Source: Neurospora tetraspora
Taxonomy: Eukaryota > Ascomycota > Sordariomycetes > Sordariales > Sordariaceae
Assembly: GCF_033439725.1 (NCBI RefSeq)
Contig: NW_026944386.1
Span: 3,720,001-3,784,000 of the forward strand
DNA: 64,000 nt
Direction of reading: 5' to 3'
A model generated the notes under the pieces. That model did not search any database. It was given only the letters and a program-made list of their open reading frames with translations, and was not told the DNA's origin. Both the position numbers and the translations under genes were made by a program. Below, piece by piece: positions 37,440 through 45,954 of this stretch; the stretch's first letter is position 1, and every line of letters begins with the position of its first letter.

Positions 37440-38974
37440 CCCACTCCAAGCCCGAATGCTGGAAAGACACAGATCTGGAATGGCCTGAAGGGAGCACCAG
37501 GCTGTCCAGGTAGCTGGCGAAAGCTGCGGGCTGCACACATGGCCTCCAACGTGACCAAAGCGGCCACGGTGAAGGTGTTCACGGATGGAAACCAAGTACT
37601 TCAACATACCTCCTGGTTCCGAGCAACCCTCGTTTGGTGTTCGAGCCCCGATATGAGCATGGATGGAAGGTGTCAAAGATCTAGTCGGCCGAGGAATGAG
37701 AGGATCCTCGAGCTATGTTCGAGATACTTCTTCTTGAAAGGTTCCCATAACTCCTCAATGTCGTTGTCATCGTGAATGCCTTCGTGGAGGGGGTTGTGGG
37801 TATTGAAGCCATTGTACTGGAAACTCTTCCGAGTCCAGCGGTAATTCATCCGCCTTCTCTAAAATCAACAAATACACAGCCCACATATTGTCATCCGCCG
37901 AATTCTATTCGACTAGTGACTTCAGGGCGCTCATTGTTGGTGGTTGTTTGGCTTTCAAGGTAGTAACCAAGCCTGAGCTGAAACGAATCGGTTGCAGATC
38001 GAAGTAGGTATAGTTGCCGACCAGATCAAGATGGGCAAAGTGGCCATTTGGCAGGTCATAATCAACGACGCCAACCAGACAAAAGGACTAGCGCGTAAAT
38101 GCCCCAGAGTTGCCGGCTTATGGGGTTGTGGCCGAGGGAAGGTTGCTGAGATGCGTGGTTGACGACCAGATGGAACGAGGGCTGTACTCCTTGTACTGGT
38201 TTGGAATCAGGAAAAGGGATGGAAGAAGTTGCGGCGTTATTGAGCTATCGCTTTCTTCAAGTGGAGATCAGACGAGGACGCGTCACGTCTAGATGAGAAT
38301 TTGGCGAGACATGAGGTAGAGATATGGTGTGACGGGGCGCACTTCTTCTTCGGAAGGTACCTACTACTACCTTTGATGTGGGTTCTTGCCGTGAGGCGTG
38401 GCGCAGCGCAAAACTTGTCACTCACTCCTAACTTCCTCACCAGGCAACAACCCGCCCAGTCCATCATCCGAACACTTTCTCCACTCAAGGGAGCTACAAC
38501 CTGTCAGTTTCTATCAACCATGGCTCTCGACCTCTCTGCTACCCATCGCCTCGCATCACACTCGAAAATCTGGACGACTATGGTGGGAGACAATGGGCCG
38601 GATATCTCTACATCACAACGAATGCGAACGTTACTGGTCGGCTTTGTACTCGTCAGTTTGTATTTCATGTGTGTTTGGCCCTTCTTTTGCATGTTTCACT
38701 TGGCCAAACCATGTTTCTGGCGCGGGCGTTGCTTCGGACTGCCCCGACCTCTCGGACAACCCTCTCCCCCGTGGTGTCCTGAGCTGGATGGAGAAACAAT
38801 GCCAGCCTTACCGTACTAACTTATTGTGTCTTCCGTAGTGGCCGAAATTTTTGGCCCCTTCACCCACCTGAAGACCGCCTACAAGTATGGTGCCAATCCA
38901 TGGCACGGCGCAAACTTTGAGGTTGTGTTCGTTCACGGCTGTAGTACGGTAGGGAAACCCAGTTTTGGTGGCTG
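37440..38974. other. Accessory spacer with patchy coding-like remnants
   Basis: No intact gene. A few frames look once-coding (GKVAIWQVIINDANQTKGLA at about 38033-38092; ITLENLDDYGGRQWAGYLYI at about 38558-38617) but are short and surrounded by stops. Not assignable. Confidence 0.4.
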
Positions 38975-38977
38975 TAA

Positions 38978-39400
38978 GGGCGTGATCCGTTGGCTTTTTT
39001 GGACTTGCTCACCGGGAAAAAAGGTACTTCGGGTGAACAAGTTGCACGGACCCTTTCTCACCGGATGCACAGGAATGGGCTCTGGTGAGAATGTGGATCC
39101 CGTTGTTTTGGCGTTCGAGGTGTTGAAAGTTGTAGGCTATAGGGGTTATAGCGGGTGAATAGAAATATCGAGTGTTGAACAACCTCTTCGTTGAACAACC
39201 CGGGTGAGAATGATGAAGATGGATGCGAGCAATTTGGTTGGCTCAAAGTTTAAAAAGTGGAGTAAGTTTGCGCACCGGATGCACATCGTGCTCACCGGGT
39301 GAAAAAGGGTACAAAGGTGTTTTGGAGTTTCCGGATCACGATGTTCACCAGACTGCTCACCCGGGTGAGCAAGTCCAAAAAAAGCAAACGGATCACGCCC
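38978..39400. mobile_element. MITE with 40-bp terminal inverted repeats, PIF/Harbinger-like
   Basis: The left end GGGCGTGATCCGTTGGCTTT continues TTTGGACTTGCTCACCGGG. The right end, read on the minus strand, gives GGGCGTGATCCGTTTGCTTT then TTTTGGACTTGCTCACCCGGG, a near-perfect inverted repeat of about 40 bp. The 423-bp element is flanked by TAA on both sides (38975-38977 and 39401-39403). A 3-bp TAA (TWA) duplication and termini starting GGG are typical of PIF/Harbinger (Tourist-like) elements. Internally it carries repeated subterminal motifs (CTCACCGGG, ACCGGATGCACA) and no transposase, so it is a non-autonomous MITE. Confidence 0.85.
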
Positions 39401-39570
39401 TAAGGTGCAGTCTTACAGCTGCACTTTTTGTGTTCGGCTGGATTTCAGTAAAAATATGCAAGTCGCTGCATTACCCCAAATCCATGCAAGGCATGCATGT
39501 GACCAATCAGAGGCCCAGATTCCTTACTGAAATGTCCGGATTTTTAACATTTTTAACAGTCCCAGACCCC

Positions 39571-39633
39571 ATATATAAAGCGGTAAAAAACCTACTCCTC
39601 AGCGCACTACCGCCCCGAAACCCCCTATAAATA
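39571..39633 (+). promoter_or_regulatory. Two TATA-box-like sites upstream of the hypothetical ORF
   Basis: ATATATAAAG at 39571-39580 and CTATAAATA at 39625-39633 precede the ATG at 39763 by about 190 and 130 bp. They could be the core promoter of the next ORF; this is inference from motif and spacing only. Confidence 0.35.
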
Positions 39634-39728
39634 CAGTGCTCCCATACTTAACAGCCTTTTTACAGCCCAGTACCAACGAACACAGAGCAGTAAGGAGCTT
39701 CAGTAAGAATCTTTAGCTTGCATTACCG

Positions 39729-39778
39729 TTGCATTACCGTACAGGGAGTGCAGCTGCGGGTTATGTACGGTAATGCAA
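39729..39778. repeat. Perfect 15-bp inverted repeat (hairpin) spanning an ATG
   Basis: TTGCATTACCGTACA at 39729-39743 is the exact inverse of TGTACGGTAATGCAA at 39764-39778, with a 20-bp loop that includes GTGCAGCTGC. The left arm is also preceded by a direct copy of TTGCATTACCG. The ATG at 39763 abuts the right arm. Confidence 0.85.
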
Positions 39779-40366
39779 GGCCTCCTCTACCGTGGTACAG
39801 CCGGGAACGAACACAACCTGACTCTTGGAAGCAAATGTTAAAGGAATTCCCCAACTCTTTCAGCCATCCCCAATACGGCCATATCCTCACCGCTATAGCT
39901 CAAGCACAAGAGCTACCTCATACGCCCTTTGCCATCCGGATAGGTGATCTGAAAAACCCTACGAAAGACCAGGGCCTCACCGAAAACCGCGACAAAATTC
40001 ACCTAACGGCGACCTTCCTGGCCATGTGCCTCACGTACCTGAAGACTTCCACCACTGGCACCAACTGGGGGGGTTATTGTGCCGACGACTGTCAAAGGCA
40101 ACAGCCTCGCCTCTCACAGTCGCTCCCGGCCTAGGAAAGATGTTACTCTCGTCCTCGATATTCCCAGCTCCCCCGACGTCTCCGACATCCCCAACTCCCC
40201 CGATGCCCCTGACGCCCCAGGTACTCCTGCCCCGGCTCCGGGCGCCGCCGCCATGAGCACCGTCCTTTTCCGCAGCCTCGAGGAGCAGGTTCGACTCCTG
40301 CATCAGCACAGCGATTCGAGTCCATGGGCGGCCAAAGTTAACGACCAGGGCAGGACAGCGAAGTAG
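39763..40366 (+). pseudogene. Hypothetical ORF frameshifted at a G7 run
   Basis: The frame from ATG 39763 reads MYGNARPPLPWYSRERTQP, SWKQMLKEFPNSFSHPQYG, HILTAIAQAQELPHTPFAIR, and HLTATFLAMCLTYLKTSTTG up to TNW. At the G7 run (about 40067-40073) the coding-like sequence moves to another frame: VIVPTTVKGNSLASHSRSR, KDVTLVLDIPSSPDVSDIP, a Pro/Ala linker, and AAMSTVLFRSLEEQVRLL, stopping at 40364-40366. A homopolymer slip (real or a sequencing error) would join them. No family recognised. Confidence 0.4.
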
Positions 40367-40449
40367 CATTCATAACCAAAGCGTACGATGCATATAGTAC
40401 TCGTTGTGGGAACCGAAAACCACAAATCATCCAACATCTGCCAACCACT

Positions 40450-40844
40450 ATGTCATTGTGGGAAACAATCTTCGATCTAGAACCAAACCAGGCTGTCACT
40501 ATCAAGAAACAGATAGCCGTCCTGCGTCGTTTCGACAAGAAATTCGAGTCAGTCGACCAGGACATCAGGGCAATGTTGTCCAGGACCAGATCGGCCGATA
40601 CGTGGGACCGGTTGAGAAGCACGGCAACCGCCTCGATTGTCTCGAGGCCAAGCAACAGGGCAGCGGAAACTTCATGCTCACTTGCCTGCAGAGGATGGGC
40701 GAGTTCACCAACGAACTGGAGGCAGTGCGTGGGGAGTTGGCGACCACAGCAACAACACCAACAACGCCAACAACACCAGCACAATGGCACCCGCGCACAG
40801 GAAGACCACAAAACGATATACATCGGTTCGGGGACACGCCCTAA
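40450..40844 (+). pseudogene. Frameshifted coiled-coil-like hypothetical remnant
   Basis: Starts MSLWETIFDLEPNQAVTIKK then QIAVLRRFDKKFESVDQDIR in one frame. From about 40575 the protein-like frame is another one: GRYVGPVEKHGNRLDCLEAK, FMLTCLQRMGEFTNELEAVR, then a T/P-rich CAA-CAC repeat tail. Helical and probably coiled coil. One frameshift (or an unseen intron) separates the two halves. A further open frame, MDQLWYEMIPWPRTDVPWG (from 40983), overlaps the zinc-finger pseudogene on the other strand. None is recognised. Confidence 0.35.
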
Positions 40845-41115
40845 ATATGGAGTTCAGCGCAGGTTTTTCGACTACGACAGGGGAGAATGGCCACAATTGC
40901 CCGCCAAGTGTGCCCGCGAAGGTTGGACCCAAACCCAATAGCAACATTCAGCTTCATTCTCTCGGCCATCCGTCCCAACGTAATGGATCAATTATGGTAT
41001 GAAATGATCCCCTGGCCGCGTACCGATGTCCCGTGGGGACCTTTGGGTACCCATACCCCCTTTTGGGAAATACCGAAGGGCATCCATGACATGACCCAGG
41101 CCGAACTTGACGAGG

Positions 41116-41553
41116 CTATTCCTCCGCCCCCTTCTGTGGATTCCTCCGTGCCTTCTGTGCAGTTTTGGCGGACTGCAGTTGGGATCTTGAAAGACCTACA
41201 GCGAACCACTGGTGGTGTCGGACGCCAGCTACTTTGTTCTTGTGTGTCTGGGTTTCGTAGTGTCTGTCCAGATTGGATTGCATTTCGAAAGGTTGGTTGC
41301 AATCTTTGCAAAAATAACGATTCGTTGCTTTATTCTTTTGCTGCCATTGCCTAGTCGCTTCTTTGTTTTCTGCGACCATTGCTGCCTTTCTCTCAGTGGC
41401 TTCCTCCCCACCAATAGCATATTGCTTCCTCTTAAGTCCTGAGATTCTCCAGTGTAAAGGGTTCGTACAATTGATGCCAGCATACTGGCAATTGGCCTTA
41501 GGCCAAGGGCAGAGGTCCCGGCCTTTCGAATCGCGGAAACCCCAAATAGCATT
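41116..41553 (-). pseudogene. C2H2 zinc-finger protein B, 5'-truncated paralogue of 45128-45625
   Basis: Minus frame open from 41553 to the TAG at 41116-41118, just downstream of a TAA (41554-41556). Order of elements: DLCPWPKANCQYAGINCTNP, LHWRISGLKRKQY, EEATERKAAMVAENKEATR, then the finger RYFCKDCNQPFEMQSNLDRH and YETQTHKNKVAG (C-x2-C-x12-H-x5-H), then a basic tail. The same order and most key residues recur in the plus-strand ORF at 45128-45625. There is no ATG before the conserved block (the first in-frame ATG is 41377-41379, after it), so the 5' end is lost, or lies in an exon I cannot define. Confidence 0.65.
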
Positions 41554-41579
41554 TTAGACTTCATCGACCACAAAATGCA

Positions 41580-42260
41580 ATGCATGGTGGCCTCAATGGC
41601 TACAACATGTTGCGGTCACCCCTCAGAGGAGTGTTGCTCGCAAGTGAGGTCGGCACTGGTAAGACGTTGATTTACGGTACCGTCCTCCTGATGGAGTACT
41701 ATCGTCTCAAGGCACTCGAGGCAAACAAGCAGCCGGTCAAAGCGTATCCGAGCATCATTGTCATGCCTTCGAGCCTTGTCGCCCAGACCTTTGCCGAGTT
41801 GCACAACACGTTTCACGATCTTAGGTTCTACGTGTGGTACGATACCGCTGGCGGGGTGTCTACAAGTGACCCGCGGCGTGAAAGGACACTGACACAAGCG
41901 ACATTCGACGCCCTAATGGACGACTGTATTCGCAACCGACACTCGTCGGAAACAGCACAGGTTGTCGTTATTGCAGCCCATACGACAGTCACCTCTAGAT
42001 GGGCAAAGCAGAGCACGGATTTCAGCCGTCTGTTGGGTTGGCATTGGTACCTTCGCAATTTGTCCAGTATGGACAATGGTGTACCCTTTTTCGAGGGCCT
42101 TCAACGAGCGCATCGCTTCCCCTCAGCCAGAGGCACCTTCCCCGGCCAAACGCAAGGCCGACCGCTGTGCTCCCGGGTGTGTACCTCGGCTCGACGACCT
42201 CCCGGGGATCGCCTACGTGTCCGATGAGCTCTTCAACGTCGTTCCGTCCATCTCGGCCTG
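41580..42260 (+). pseudogene. SNF2/DEAD-type (SF2) helicase fragment
   Basis: Frame from ATG 41580: LRSPLRGVLLASEVGTGKTL is helicase motif I (SEVGTGKT, like the DxGLGKT of SNF2 proteins). AYPSIIVMPSSLVAQTFAEL is motif Ia, and SETAQVVVIAAHTTVTSRW matches the strand leading to motif II. The usual DExH motif II is not found. After about 42030 the frame degrades and a different frame (PSPAKRKADRCAPG, LPGIAYVSDELFNVVPS) looks coding before stopping near 42261. Only the first third of an ATPase lobe is present, with no N-terminal region, so it is a decayed stub. A family of SF2 relics is common in accessory regions of these fungi. Confidence 0.6.
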
Positions 42261-43419
42261 AACCCAGGTGTCAACTCCGTCCTTCCTGGTATGTTGATGC
42301 CATGACTGCGACTGCCGGCTGTCTTCCCGCGGCTGAACAGGCTCCCGGTGTCCTGCTCTCCGCTGGGATGGTGCTGGACCAGCTCACCGATTGGCGCAGC
42401 TTCGAGTTCTCAGTTCATCAGCGCAAGACCTGGAAAACTTCGTGGAAGTCTCCCGGCGGCCCTTTACCGGTCCACATGCCCACTCGACTCATTGTTTCCC
42501 AGAGCCTGGACGACGGCGTTGAGCTCCGTCTGCGAAGACTTTTGCGTTATCCGCTCTCTATACGATCCGCTCCCACACCACCCCGAAACCCCGCTACGCG
42601 GCCTGATTTTTCTTGTGGTATGTCATTTACATCCAACGGATCGGTGTTATCCAGAGACGATGATCATGGCATCCAACAAATCTTGAGCGCCAAGCAGCCG
42701 AACTGGAGATTAGGAAGAGGACAGCTACCAAGCCCCGAATCCGCTGCGGCATACCTTCTCGAAACATAACAGTGCTGTCTGTCCGATCATCGTCAACGGC
42801 AACACCCAATGCGGAGTCTCTATTGCGAGTGGCCCATGTGTCCAACCTACGGTATATTCTACACAGATCAACATATGATGTTGCCGCCTTCGAGGTCAAT
42901 GGGCCGAGTTTCAAGGAGGCGCTCTGAGTCCTCTTCTTCTGGGAAGGCGAGTTCGTCGTCGATTGCGCTTGAAGGCTCCTCGTAGAGCAGGCTGCGGTCG
43001 AACTCGTTTCCGGCGGAGGAGCTTACTGCCCTTCTCGCTTCTTTATGCTCATGCGTCCACGCTCAGACTTCCCGTTGATTTGATTCTGGCCAACTCAAAG
43101 GGACATGCTACACGCCACTTCCATCCCATATCCAAACCACCAGTTTTCCGAATTTCCAAGTCATTCCATCCTGTCTATATGGATAAAATAATATCTATTC
43201 TAGACATTTAACCTATGGCCTTTGACAAATGTTCTTTTCCAGAGAATGATTTCTGCTAGGACTTGTGTAAAGCAGCAACTATTCGGAACCCCAGCGAGCA
43301 ACAGCATTATTTCGTATTCTATTCTTTATAACACTTTGTCAGTTTGTCATTTCACTATCCACTCACAACGAACCCAAACGCACCAGAACGAACCAGAACG
43401 AACCAAGCCAAACGCAACG
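42261..43419. other. Degenerate tail of the helicase region and spacer
   Basis: Coding-like bits continue to about 42930 in shifting frames (LRVAHVSNLRYILHRSTYDV near 42827-42886), probably the decayed remainder of the helicase-like gene. From 42930 to 43419 there is nothing recognisable. A short AACGAACCAGAACGAACC repeat precedes the next ORF. Confidence 0.35.
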
Positions 43420-43641
43420 ATGGCAAACTATGACGATCCGGTTGATGAAGATGCGGCGTACCCAGGTCAAGCGGTGTGCAGACAACCGGGCCGCGAATAT
43501 GTGTGGTTCCACGACAACGAAGGCGTTGTCGCCCGCAAGGATATGGTCGTGCCAGATTGTTCAGCCGCCATGCGGAACAACTGTCCCATAAGGTGGGAAA
43601 CATTCCAGGCTTTGATGTTGCTCTGGAGCAACACTGGATAA
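43420..43641 (+). CDS. Hypothetical 73-aa protein
   Basis: ATG-TAA frame MANYDDPVDEDAAYPGQAVC, REYVWFHDNEGVVARKDMVV, ending MLLWSNTG. The start is preceded by an A-rich CAACG-ATG context, which is favourable. Composition and codon use look coding, but there is no recognisable domain and no second exon that I can define. Possibly the truncated N-terminus of a larger lost gene. Confidence 0.35.
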   Translation: MANYDDPVDEDAAYPGQAVCRQPGREYVWFHDNEGVVARKDMVVPDCSAAMRNNCPIRWETFQALMLLWSNTG

Positions 43642-43748
43642 GAGGACATGCCATGACCAGGAGGTAAGATGACCAGGAGGTAACCAAAAGGCGAAAGAAA
43701 AAAAAAAGAAAAAAAAGAAAGAGGCCGAAGAGTGAACAAAACAGCAGC

Positions 43749-43749
<1 letters not shown>

Positions 43750-43779
<30 letters not shown>
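43750..43779 (+). repeat. A30 homopolymer
   Basis: Thirty consecutive A, preceded by other A/G-rich runs from 43689 and by a duplicated TGACCAGGAGGTAA (about 43654-43683). On the minus strand it is a T30 just after the stop of the zinc-finger pseudogene at 43790. Confidence 0.95.
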
Positions 43780-43780
<1 letters not shown>

Positions 43781-43789
43781 AAAGATATC

Positions 43790-44320
43790 CTAAATCTGAT
43801 GTTGTTCTTTCCGTCGATGCCTTCCGAGAGTGGCCTCGTTTTTGTACACGAAGCCACAAACACCACAAAAGAATTGGGGAGTAGGCGGCGGCGGAAGTCC
43901 GGCCGCGGCAGCCTGGGGCGCGACCAGTTGGGGGGCGGGCTTGAAGAAGTCCTCAAGGGGACGGGAGGGGCAGGGCTTCTTCTTCTGGGCCCTTAGGGCA
44001 CGGAACGGACCGGTGGGTAGAGCACGGGGGGCGCCGGTGAATCCGAAACCGGTGAGAAGTTGCTGCTCGGCAGCGCGTGGAGCGGCGGCGGTGGTGGCGA
44101 CCCGGCGAGGCGGGGACACCGCGACCTCCGCGAAAGAAGGTCCGCCGGCCACGTATTTGACTGCCGGGATGGGAGCCGGAGCCGGCGCCGCAACCGGAGC
44201 CCGAGCCGAAGCTTGAGCCTGAGCCTAGGCCTAAGTCTAAACCGGAGCCCGGGGGACAAGAAAGCTCTCAAGAGAGCGGGCATTGGGGGCAACGATAGTC
44301 TTCTTATTGTTGGCAGGCAT
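43790..44320 (-). pseudogene. C2H2 zinc-finger protein C with three in-frame TAG codons
   Basis: ATG at 44318-44320: MPANNKKTIVAPNARSLESF LVPRAPV, then TAG-ACT-TAG-GCC-TAG (TAGs at 44237-44239, 44231-44233 and 44225-44227), then A-Q-A-Q-A repeats. The frame then stays open to 43790: YVAGGPSFAEVAVSPPRRVA, LTGFGFTGAPRALPTG, LEDFFKPAPQLVAPQ, and a final finger FFCGVCGFVYKNEATLGRH-RRKEQH (C-x2-C-x12-H-x5-H). The three stops fall where CAG would continue the Q-A/Q-T repeat, i.e. CpA-to-TpA changes. 176 codons in total. Confidence 0.65.
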
Positions 44321-44399
44321 TTCTAATATTACTATTAGTCTCAAATTAAGCATATCAGGGCTCAAGTTACTTACTGAGTGGTGGTTGTGGGGTTTCTAT

Positions 44400-44681
44400 T
44401 CAGTCTATCTCACGTTCGTGGTGCAGGTGGGATTTTTGACAGTGCGCATCCCGCCCGGCTTGCTTGGCCCAAGTCAACCCCGGGCAAACATCGCAAACAA
44501 AGGTTTGCGCATTGGCAACGGCAAGGGCATCGGGGTGATAGTCTTTTACGTGGCGTTGCATGGTTCCCTTGCTCAAGTAAGTCAAAGGGCAGAACGGGCA
44601 ACACCACTTCTCCTCTTCGGGCTTGGGAGGGGGTGGACGGCCAGCAGCCTCGGCGGCATTGCACTCCTTGCACTTCCCTTC
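44400..44681 (-). pseudogene. Tandem C2H2 zinc-finger ORF D (no own start)
   Basis: Minus frame open from 44681 (after TAG 44682-44684) to the stop at 44400-44402. It reads EGKCKECNAAEAAGRPPPPK, PEEEKWCCPFCPLTYLSKG, TMQRHVKDYHPD, then TFVCDVCPGLTWAKQAGRD AHCQKSHLHHEREID. Two fingers (C-x2-C-x12-H-x4-H and C-x2-C-x13-H-x4-H) and an N-terminal CxxC. The TAG is part of a good acceptor (GGCTGTAG), and a GTAAGT donor lies 58 bp upstream, so an upstream exon is possible, but that exon would lie antisense to the next gene. Confidence 0.5.
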
Positions 44682-44724
44682 CTACAGCCACAAGAACCTC
44701 ATTTTTTAGGTTTCCCACCACCAG

Positions 44725-45041
44725 ATGAAGCAAACTTACATCAAGAACATGTTGGGCAAGAGTTTCAACAAGGAGACCAAGCAGTGGAAATGCGAGGGCT
44801 GTATTGCCTTCGGGTCTGACACCTGTAAGATTCCTTAACCTATCCTTAACTTGTTCAGGACTAATCTAGGACCAATCTAGGCCCTTCTGAGCTGGGCCCG
44901 GAAGTCGACGAGCTCTCCTACGATGTCTGGGATTATTCTGAGATCGATGACGAGAAGGAGGAGAAGATGGCCCAGATTCTGGAGGAGAGGGCCTCTGCTA
45001 AGGACAAGGCCGCTCCCTCCAACGCCTCTCCGGAGGAGTAA
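44725..45041 (+). CDS. Hypothetical 86-aa acidic protein with a CxxC motif
   Basis: Two exons, 44725-44824 and 44881-45041, with an intron of 56 bp (GTAAGA to AATCTAG); the sum is 261 nt. The protein starts MKQTYIKNMLGKSFNKETKQ, has WKCEGCIAFGSDTC (a CxxC plus a third Cys), then ELGPEVDELSYDVWDYSEID and an acidic/Ala tail ending SPEE. It may be a complete small gene or the 3' end of a larger one. No family recognised. Its first exon overlaps, on the opposite strand, the possible 5' exon of zinc-finger ORF D. Confidence 0.45.
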
Positions 45042-45127
45042 ACCAAGCTATATAGATTGGTTTAGTTTGAAGAAGGAACTGGTCGTGGATTTGACCGGGA
45101 CTCATCCCGGATCAAAAACTCAACAGA

Positions 45128-45625
45128 ATGGCTGTGATCTCCTCGCACTTCAAAGTCACAGCCACAAGAACAAGCTTGGGGCTTCCCAATGCAGATGGCG
45201 AAGAGCTTTGTCCTTGGCCAAAGGAGAACTACGAATACAGTGGCATCAATAGCATGAACCCTCTGACCTGGCCAATTGCGGGACTTAAGAGGAAGAATCA
45301 TTGTGGTGATGAGGCAGAGGAAGCACCAGAGAGAAAAGAAGCGATGCTTGCAAGAAAAGCAGAAACGACAAAGAAAAGAAAAGAAGCGAACCTAAGAACG
45401 AAGCGGTTCTTCTGCAAAGATTGCACTAGTGCCTTCAAAGAACAATGTCATTTGAACGACCACTACCGGACGGAAAAGCACAAAAAAGCCGCCGGGCTTG
45501 AAGTTGAGGAAGCCACATCCTCTCACCAACCTCTCAGTCCATCAGCAGTCTATTGGGCTTCTTATCGATACTGGGCTACCGCGGATCCGAACACAGCCGA
45601 AATGACTTCAAGGTGTTTTGACTGA
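45128..45625 (+). CDS. C2H2 zinc-finger protein E (intact paralogue of B)
   Basis: Intact 165-aa ORF: MAVISSHFKVTATRTSLGLP, then ELCPWPKENYEYSGINSMNP, LTWPIAGLKRKNH, EEAPERKEAMLARKAETTKK, and a single finger RFFCKDCTSAFKEQCHLNDH-YRTEKHKKAAG (C-x2-C-x12-H-x5-H, U1/JAZ type). The C-terminal tail ends TSRCFD. The upstream block (CPWPK-N-x2-Y-x-GIN-x2-NP-L-x-W-x-I-x-GLKRK) is shared with the minus-strand pseudogene at 41116-41553. Fingers of this type usually bind dsRNA or RNP; the function here is unknown. A good candidate for a live member of a local family. Confidence 0.6.
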   Translation: MAVISSHFKVTATRTSLGLPNADGEELCPWPKENYEYSGINSMNPLTWPIAGLKRKNHCGDEAEEAPERKEAMLARKAETTKKRKEANLRTKRFFCKDCTSAFKEQCHLNDHYRTEKHKKAAGLEVEEATSSHQPLSPSAVYWASYRYWATADPNTAEMTSRCFD

Positions 45626-45954
45626 ATCTGGAAAAGTCTTAAAAAGTGGAAGGTCGAGGTGAAATTTATCCATGCCAAAAAATCCTAACTCTAACATGTA
45701 GTAGACCCAAACGTTTTGTGTCGTTTCCTGTCGAGCTTTCTTTGCGCCTCTCAACGCTCTTTATCCTTTCATCCTTTCTTCCAAATTCACTCATGCAACC
45801 GGTCCTCACTCCTCAGGTACCTAGGTATCCTTCTCTTCCCGCCCCTTTTCCTTCTCTTCTCTTCCCTTCCCTCCATCACTTCCATCCCCTCCCCTCCCAT
45901 ACTCCAATCCTCCTCCCGTTTCCCTCACTCCCGTCAGTACATATCACCCCCACA
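45626..45954. other. Spacer rich in C/T tracts
   Basis: Pyrimidine-rich (CTTCCCTTCCCT-like) sequence. No gene seen. Confidence 0.5.

Noticed and set aside
43749-43790. A30 tract as the poly(A) tail of a retroposed mRNA ending after the 73-aa ORF
   Set aside because: The upstream sequence has no target duplication that I can pair across the tract, and the tract is part of a wider A/G-rich zone; it could equally be a slippage microsatellite.
44660-44760. Joining zinc-finger ORF D to an upstream minus exon as a firm gene model
   Set aside because: The splice sites are good but the resulting peptide is not domain-like and the plus strand reads as the better exon, so it was left as a question.
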